NCBI RefSeq assembly: GCF_000003195.3
Contig: NC_012871.2
Span: 793,997 to 857,996 of the forward strand
Direction of reading: 5' to 3'
Origin: Sorghum bicolor
Lineage: Eukaryota > Streptophyta > Magnoliopsida > Poales > Poaceae
Length of the DNA: 64,000 bases
The notes beneath the pieces were generated by a model. That model was not told the DNA's origin. It ran no database searches and was given only the letters and a program-made list of their open reading frames with translations. Below, one piece after another: positions 58,581-64,000 of the stretch; position 1 is the stretch's first letter; every line of letters starts with the position of its first letter. The translations under genes were made by a program, and so were the position numbers.

Positions 58581-61032
58581 TTATAGCTTGGAGCTGATAC
58601 GCCGCAATGCTATCTTGGCCAAGTCCTTGCGTAGAATCTTACCCGCCGCATTTTTCGGTATCGAATCCACAAGGAAAACATGGTGGATTCGCTTGTAGTG
58701 CACAACCTGCATGACAAACGATAACGGTTATGGTTAGGACCAAGCTTAATAGCTGAAGAAACTCAACAAAGCTCTCTCTTCTCTCTTCGAAAAAATAATA
58801 TCAGTCGCTGCAAAATTTTTGTGTTGAGCCAGCGGCCACACCTGTTTTGCGACGAACTCTTTGATGTGTGATTCGTGCAAGTGACTTCCTGGGCGTCTGA
58901 CGATGAACGCTACCGGCAACTCTCCAGCCTCCTCATCAGGGTATCTGTATGTGTTTTGAAGAATGGTTTGTTAGCATGAATGTTCCAATAGCTAGTGTCT
59001 TTCTCTTTTGAAGAAAATGATCTATTAGTGTCACCCCAGAGCTGATTTCTCACGTATATGCAATGTATACTTACGGGATAACTGCAGCTTCATCGATTTC
59101 TCGGTGTGTTTGAAGCAGGTTTTCGAGTTCTGCAGGAGGCACCTGAATGAAATGAAACAGATTCCATCAGGATTCAGGGTTGAAGGCAAGCTGACACTGA
59201 AAGTCTGTAACACATGCTCTGCCTAGGTCATGGGATTATTATTGCTAATTAGGAAATTTATTTAAAACACTAGCAGATAGATACCTGGTAGCCTTTGTAC
59301 TTGATTAACTCTTTCAGCCTGTCCACAATGTAAACAAACCCGTCCTGGTCAATGTAACAAACATCTCCTGTCCTCAGCCATCCTTCACTGTCCAAGATCT
59401 CAGATGTAGCATCCTTCTCGCCAAGGTAACCTAAGCAAGCGACGAAATGAAACTGAAGTTCTAGTTTAATATAAGGGTCGATCAAGAACAGGCATCATGA
59501 GTTCATGACCTATATGCATTAGCAAAATTGGAACACTGGTACTGATACTGAATGAATCATATATTAAATTGGAACACATCAATGCATGGTTATGAATGGA
59601 CCTGCTACCTTTCATGACAAAAGGGCCTCGGACCCAAAGCTCCCCTGGCACACCAGGAGGCATGGCAGCCCCTGTTTCCGGATGAACAATCTTCACTTCA
59701 GCGCCCCATGAAAGACGGCCCACGGATCCAATTCGCGCGCTTTCTTCGTCTCCAACAGCACGGCAGAAACCGGATGTAGTCTCCGTAAGACCATACCCCT
59801 TTTGCCAATTGCAAATACTGTAACAATTAGTATATAATTCACGGATAATTCTAGCTGATCAATTGAGCATCAGATTGCTTGCACTCTATGCTATGATCGA
59901 CGAACACAACTACAAGTGATTTGATTTGTATGAACCAACCAGTAACGATAATCTCTGAACAAGAATCGAAAGACATGAACTTGCAGCTAGCAGCGAAACC
60001 AACCTGGGCAAGGCTTACGCCGGGGAACCTGCGCGAGAAGCGCGCAATGTGGTTAGCCGAGACGGCGGCGCCGCCGCAGCTCACCGCCTTGAGCGTGGAC
60101 AGGCCGGTGGCGGTGGCCACCGCGCCCGCGTCCTCCTCGGCGGCCCGCACGATGGCCAGCAGCGCGGGCGGCGCCAGCGCGAGGCGCGTTACTCCAAACC
60201 TTGGTATGTCAGCTAGGACCGCCGTGGCGTCGAACCTCCTCCTGGACGTGTGCAGCACCAGCGTGTGCGCCGCCGACACCACACTGAGGCAGAAGGTGAA
60301 GCCGTAGATATGGAAGAGCGGCACGGCGACCATAAACACCTCCGGCCCCGGCGCCGGCGCCTGCGTGGCGACGCTGGGCATCAGGTTGCGGTGGGTGAGC
60401 ACGACCGCCTTGGCGCGCCCCGTGGTGCCCGACGAGTACAGCACCGCCGCCGGGTCCGACTGCCGGACCACCACCTGTTGTTGTGGCTCGAGCTCCGGCT
60501 CGGACTCGTGCAGGAACGAGAGGAACGTCGGGGAGTCGAGGAGCACGGTGCGGAGCCCGGGTGGGAGCTTGTCCCTGGTGCTCGCGACGGCGAAGGCGAC
60601 GCGGGGGTTGGAGAGCGCGAGCAGGCGGGAGACCTCGGCGGCGGTGAGCGCCGGGTTGGCGGGGGACACGACGGCGCCGATGGCCATGAGCGCGTAGTAG
60701 AGCACGGGGACGTGGACGTCGGCGGGCGCGAGGACGAAGGCGACGTCGCCGGGGGAGAGGCCGCCGCGGGCGCGGAGCGCGGCAGCGAGCACGCGGGTCC
60801 TGGACAGGAAGGCCGGGAACGGGACGGCCTCGCCCGTGCCGGCGTCGACGAGCGCCGGGCGGGACGACGGGGGCAGCGGGTCGGGGAGGAAGGACAGCGC
60901 GAAGGTCGGGAAGGAGAGCGGGAGGTCTGGCGGAGGTAGCGGCGCCGGCGAACGCAGGCTGTGGAACGTCCTCGTCGCCGCGCAGTAGCCGCTGCGCGGG
61001 TCGATTTCGAGGTCGCACGGAGCCGGCGCCAT
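58581..61032 (-). CDS. 4-coumarate-CoA ligase-like acyl-CoA synthetase, peroxisomal
   Basis: An adenylate-forming enzyme that activates a carboxylic acid with ATP and CoA. Six exons splice to 553 residues: 60004-61032, 59609-59798, 59285-59430, 59075-59142, 58842-58944 and 58581-58706. The AMP-binding P-loop reads [18 protein letters not shown]; the later motifs [23 protein letters not shown] and [17 protein letters not shown] are in order, and the catalytic Lys region [12 protein letters not shown] is near the end. The protein ends in SKL, a peroxisomal PTS1 signal, which fits the 4CL-like clade that includes OPC-8:0 CoA ligase of jasmonate synthesis, rather than true 4CL. The substrate cannot be told from sequence by eye. 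The start [12 protein letters not shown] is favoured over an ATG 46 codons upstream, whose intervening residues look like leader DNA. Confidence 0.93.
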
Positions 61033-61277
61033 GGGTGCAGTCCTTGACCGGGGGCGGTTGGTGCGCGCGTGTGCGAGTGCGACGGCGAGGTGGGCGGGGT
61101 GGCGGCTGGACGCTGACGCTGCTGAAGAGACCCACCCGCAGGGCTCGGAAAGCAACTGGCCACTGGCCACGGTAGCATTTTTTTTTTTAAAAAAAAAGCA
61201 TGATTGACTGGCACAGGCTTCTGCTATCGGTTGGAAAATATTTGGAAAACCCAGCCATTAGCTTTTCTAGAAATTAA

Positions 61278-61505
61278 GGCATTGTTTAGTTCAAAAAATT
61301 TACAAAATAGACATCGTAGCACTTTTGTTTATATTTTTCATATATTGTCTAATTATATACTAATTAAGCTTAAAAGATTTGTCTTACAAATTACAGGTAA
61401 ATTATGTAACTAATTATTTCTTTTATATATATTTAATGTTTTATGCATGTGCCGCAAGATTTGATGTGACGGGAAATTTTAAAATTTTTGGAACTAAACA
61501 AGGCC
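61278..61505. mobile_element. MITE of the GGCCTTGTTTAGTTC family
   Basis: Ends GGCATTGTTTAGTTC and GGAACTAAACAAGGCC, flanked by TAA at 61275-61277 and 61506-61508. 228 bp. Confidence 0.85.
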
Positions 61506-61527
61506 TAAAATTATGCTTTTGGGTTAA

Positions 61528-61657
61528 GGCCTTGTTTAGTTTCGAAAACTTTTCGATTTTCGAAACTGTAGCACTTTCGTTTTTATTTGACAAACATTAT
61601 CTAATCATGAAGTAACTAAGCTTAAAAGATTCGTCTCGTGATTTAAGGTAAACTGTG
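61528..61657. mobile_element. MITE of the same family, cut by the LTR retrotransposon
   Basis: Starts GGCCTTGTTTAGTTTCG after TTAA and follows the family consensus for about 130 bp (to 'aaggtaaactgtg'), then stops where the LTR begins at 61658. The missing half should lie beyond the retrotransposon's 3' end. Confidence 0.8.
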
Positions 61658-62652
61658 TGTTGGGTACCATAAAAAGGATACCCAAATCAGAGCAATAAAA
61701 AACGCAAAAAACATACTAACCACAATCATCGGGGTACGGGCCCCAGTTCATTCAACTCGTCCGACCCCTCAGGGCTTCGGACGACAGGTTCCGACTCGCC
61801 CGACCCCTTAGAGCCTCGGACGACAAGTTCCGACTCGCCCGACCCCTCAGGGCCTCGGACGACAAGTTCCGTCTCGCCCGACCCCTTCCAGGCTCGGGCA
61901 CCAGACCCCACTCCACCTGGGCAGCGAGACTTCCACCACACGGCGCCCGTACCCACGACATGACAGACGCGATGACTCCCATACCGCAGCAGGGCAGGGC
62001 CACGACTGTTCCAACCACCCTGGGCACTGCAGCATCACCTTTTTCACTGTGTGCCCTTACCTCTTTCACTGTGGCGTACAGCCTCACAGTAGAAAGGGAA
62101 TGGGGGAGGTTAATCAGCACCACTATTTGACGTCTCTTCCCACTGTTGACGCGATATGCAGCAGCACTGGTGATCCGACCCCCACGACTCCTACAGGGCT
62201 CGGTAAACCTCCACAGGAGTGACCATCCCTCAAGGACAAGACGTACAGGCTTCAACAGGGTCGGGGCTGTAACTCTTCCACTCAGGGAAATTTACCCATG
62301 TGAATCCCTGTCTCCCCTTGAGGTTATAAAAGGGGAGCCAGGGCTCATAGCTAGGGGGAGGTCTTCACACACACACGCCTAACACACTCTTCACCAGAGC
62401 AGCAACCAGCACTCTGTCCATCACAAAGCCGAGACCTGGGACTCAGCCCTCTCTCGCAACCTGCTTGTACCCCCTACTACAAGCACCTTTAGGTGCAAGG
62501 TTATACAGAACCCCCGATCGCACTGGACGTAGGGCATTCTTGGCCCGAACCAGTATAAACCCTTTGTGTCTCACTTGCATCGCCATCCAAGTTTGGACAG
62601 TCACGCAGACTTATACTTGTTGGTGCCTAGACCACGAGTCTAGACGCCGACA
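61658..62652 (+). mobile_element. 5' LTR of an LTR retrotransposon (995 bp)
   Basis: Begins TGTTGGGTACC and ends CCGACA, the TG..CA rule. It is followed at once by a primer-binding-site-like sequence. It carries three tandem 39-bp units at about 61765-61885 and a TATAAAAG box at 62325-62332, fitting a U3 promoter. The probable 5-bp target site on the left is CTGTG (61653-61657). The 3' LTR is outside the window. Confidence 0.8.
61765..61885 (+). repeat. 39-bp tandem repeat in the LTR U3 region (about three units)
   Basis: Units of the form 'ctcgcccgacccctcagggc' plus 'ctcggacgacaagttccga' repeat with a few changes. U3 tandem repeats often act as promoter or enhancer elements in plant retrotransposons; that role is inferred. 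Confidence 0.85.
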
Positions 62653-62654
62653 GT

Positions 62655-62672
62655 TGGCGCGCCAGGTAGGGG
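62655..62672 (+). other. Primer-binding site of the LTR retrotransposon
   Basis: TGGCGCGCCAGGTAGGGG starts two bases after the LTR end. TGG pairs with the CCA end of a tRNA. Which tRNA was not determined. Confidence 0.75.
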
Positions 62673-62714
62673 CCTTCTGCGTGACGCTCGCCTGTCCCTA
62701 CTGGGAAGGCTTGG

Positions 62715-64000
62715 ATGGTAGACGGATTTCACCCGCTCCGCCGTTGCACCATCATGACGTTTGGGAGTTTGGAGTTCATGTCCCTCGGATCCGGCTACGA
62801 CATGGTCCTCCTCCCGCCACGTAGTGATGTCGAGCCTGGTCCCGAGCCGATCCCACCTCAGTCAGTGCGTGGGAGCCGTTCGGGACACCGTGCGGGGGGC
62901 ACCCGACGGGGGCGTCAGAGATCTGGGATCTCTGACCCTACCGCCAAGGCCAGGATCCGTCCAGCCTTCCCCCCGCATATTCCTCATCAGATCGCCCGCT
63001 CCTCCGGCCCGACAGGCGCGAGAGGAAGGGCTCGCGGGGCATTAAGCTCCGCTCCCAGGACCAATAGAGGATCATCGCGGCTACCCGTCCCACCCCGTTC
63101 GAAGGGGAAGGCACGGCCCGCGCCCGTCCCCCGCAAGGGGGACAAAGGGGCCTCAACATCCCGACCTCCTCCACCCATGGGTAAAGGAGGAACAGCGGCA
63201 CCCCCCGAATTACCTTTTGGGCTCAGGAACGCCACCGTCACCTACGCCTCTTCCGCAAGCACTTCGCTAAGTGCATACGTGGAACTTCCAGGTCACCACT
63301 TGAGGTCTACACTGGACCTCATCTCCACGCCGCCCGTTTCGTCATACCCGGAGGATCCTACCTCAGGCGACGACGAGTGGGCCGGCGCTTCCGGGTGCGG
63401 CGACCCGGAAACCTTCATGCGCTTCTTGGAAGCCAGCAACTACTGTCTCGGCTACTCCGACTCCGACGACGGGAGCTACGACCCGACACGAGAATGCTTC
63501 AACCTGGAAGTCGGGGGCACACCGCATAACGCCCAGGGGGACGCAGGGCCCTCTAGGCAAGAGAATGCAACTCCACCTCCCAACCCAACTCCCGGAACCG
63601 ACCTTGGAGCCCGTGGGGTAGCATCAGCCCCCGTTGGGGGGAACCGCCCTGACCTCGAACAGCTCGATGAGCTGGAGGCTAGGCTCGAAGAAGAACGCGC
63701 ACGCCTCCGCCAACTCCGCGAAGCCCTGGTCCGAGACCCATCCGGCCGCGGAGACAGGGGTGAGGCTAGACGCCGCGCTCGTGACGTCAACCGCCGTATT
63801 GTCGAGGACCAAGGGGGTGACGCCCCAGTCTTCAGCATGGCCAGCCAGAATGTGATAGCTGCTGCACTCCTCCTCAGGGCGATGCCCGAGCCGTCGACTC
63901 TTGAGGGAAGGAGAGTGCGCCAGGGGCTGCGTGGCCTCCTAGAGCAGGCTGTGGTACAAAACGCGGAGAGTTCTGCCTCACAATCCCACGGCACAAGACG
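62715..64000 (+). CDS. gag: Retrotransposon Gag polyprotein, N-terminal part (runs off the window)
   Basis: Open from ATG 62715 to the window end (428 codons and still open). The N-terminal half is rich in Arg, Pro, Ser and Gly. A charged coiled-coil-like stretch (LEQLDELEARLEEER) lies at about residues 315-335. Near the end it reads SQNVIAAALLLRAMPEPST, which I recall from Gag of grass Ty3/Gypsy elements. It forms the particle shell of the element. Protease, reverse transcriptase and integrase would follow outside the window. Long frames on the minus strand here are composition shadows. The lack of stops suggests a fairly young insertion. Confidence 0.75.
   Translation, partial: MVDGFHPLRRCTIMTFGSLEFMSLGSGYDMVLLPPRSDVEPGPEPIPPQSVRGSRSGHRAGGTRRGRQRSGISDPTAKARIRPAFPPHIPHQIARSSGPTGARGRARGALSSAPRTNRGSSRLPVPPRSKGKARPAPVPRKGDKGASTSRPPPPMGKGGTAAPPELPFGLRNATVTYASSASTSLSAYVELPGHHLRSTLDLISTPPVSSYPEDPTSGDDEWAGASGCGDPETFMRFLEASNYCLGYSDSDDGSYDPTRECFNLEVGGTPHNAQGDAGPSRQENATPPPNPTPGTDLGARGVASAPVGGNRPDLEQLDELEARLEEERARLRQLREALVRDPSGRGDRGEARRRARDVNRRIVEDQGGDAPVFSMASQNVIAAALLLRAMPEPSTLEGRRVRQGLRGLLEQAVVQNAESSASQSHGTR

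Larger units (their letters stand above)
61033..61657. other. 4CL-like promoter with two MITEs
   Basis: The first 245 bp upstream of the start are probable leader and core promoter. An A/T homopolymer pair lies at about 61178-61198. Then come the MITE at 61278-61505 and the broken MITE at 61528-61657. Confidence 0.6.

Noticed and set aside
60209..61214. Long alternative frames over the first exon of the 4CL-like gene
   Set aside because: Shadows of a very GC-rich exon; only the frame with the AMP-binding motif is real.
61752..62255. 167-codon minus frame with a repeated 13-residue unit
   Set aside because: The repeat is the 39-bp tandem repeat of the LTR, multiple of three by chance; it is U3 DNA on the non-coding strand.
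63476..63994. Minus-strand frames in the last kilobase
   Set aside because: Antisense shadows of the Gag frame, which runs open on the plus strand to the window end.
1..64000. CRISPR arrays, bacterial-type operons, tRNA or rRNA genes
   Set aside because: None seen. Direct repeats present are transposon subrepeats, microsatellites or tandem duplications, and the genes are spliced plant genes.

Overview
The window reads as nuclear DNA from a grass, most likely sorghum or a close panicoid relative. Genes are multi-exon with GT-AG introns and plant-type families. Coding exons are GC-rich and noncoding DNA is AT-rich, and the introns and spacers are full of grass-type MITEs (Stowaway, Tourist-like, and the family ending GGCCTTGTTTAGTTC, which I associate with sorghum and its relatives). 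The species call is inference; the plant and grass calls rest on the protein families and repeats.

Layout, left to right. A last exon of a WRKY57-like transcription factor (+). A single-exon UDP-glucose 6-dehydrogenase paralogue (-) that lacks three catalytic residues. A 12-exon PTEN2-type lipid/protein phosphatase (-) with a leading 5'UTR exon. A 28-exon SCC2/NIPBL cohesin loader with a PHD finger (-, 14.5-29.7 kb). A DUF1668 gene (+) with one frameshift. A decayed LINE fragment. KTI12/DRL1 (-), with one AT-AC (U12-type) intron, facing a complete 18-exon urease gene (+) across a 1.1-kb divergent promoter. A tandem F-box cluster (-) made of one intact copy, one frameshifted copy and a relic of a third. 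A peroxisomal 4-coumarate-CoA ligase-like enzyme (-). The right end is the 5' LTR and gag of an LTR retrotransposon that runs out of the window.

The genes do not form one pathway or operon. They are ordinary neighbouring plant genes: transcription control (WRKY57-like), nucleotide-sugar metabolism (UGD paralogue), phosphoinositide signalling (PTEN2), chromosome cohesion (SCC2), Elongator/tRNA modification (KTI12), nitrogen recycling (urease), ubiquitin targeting (F-box) and acyl-CoA activation in peroxisomes.

I found no undescribed multi-gene system. The strongest observations are the UGD paralogue that has lost its catalytic Cys, Thr and Asn while staying open; the AT-AC intron in KTI12; a pair of hAT-like elements with 8-bp target duplications in introns of two genes, one nested inside a Stowaway MITE; and the retrotransposon inserted inside a MITE, which predicts the sequence beyond the window. 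Exon boundaries were read by eye from splice sites, frame continuity and family similarity. No database search was possible.
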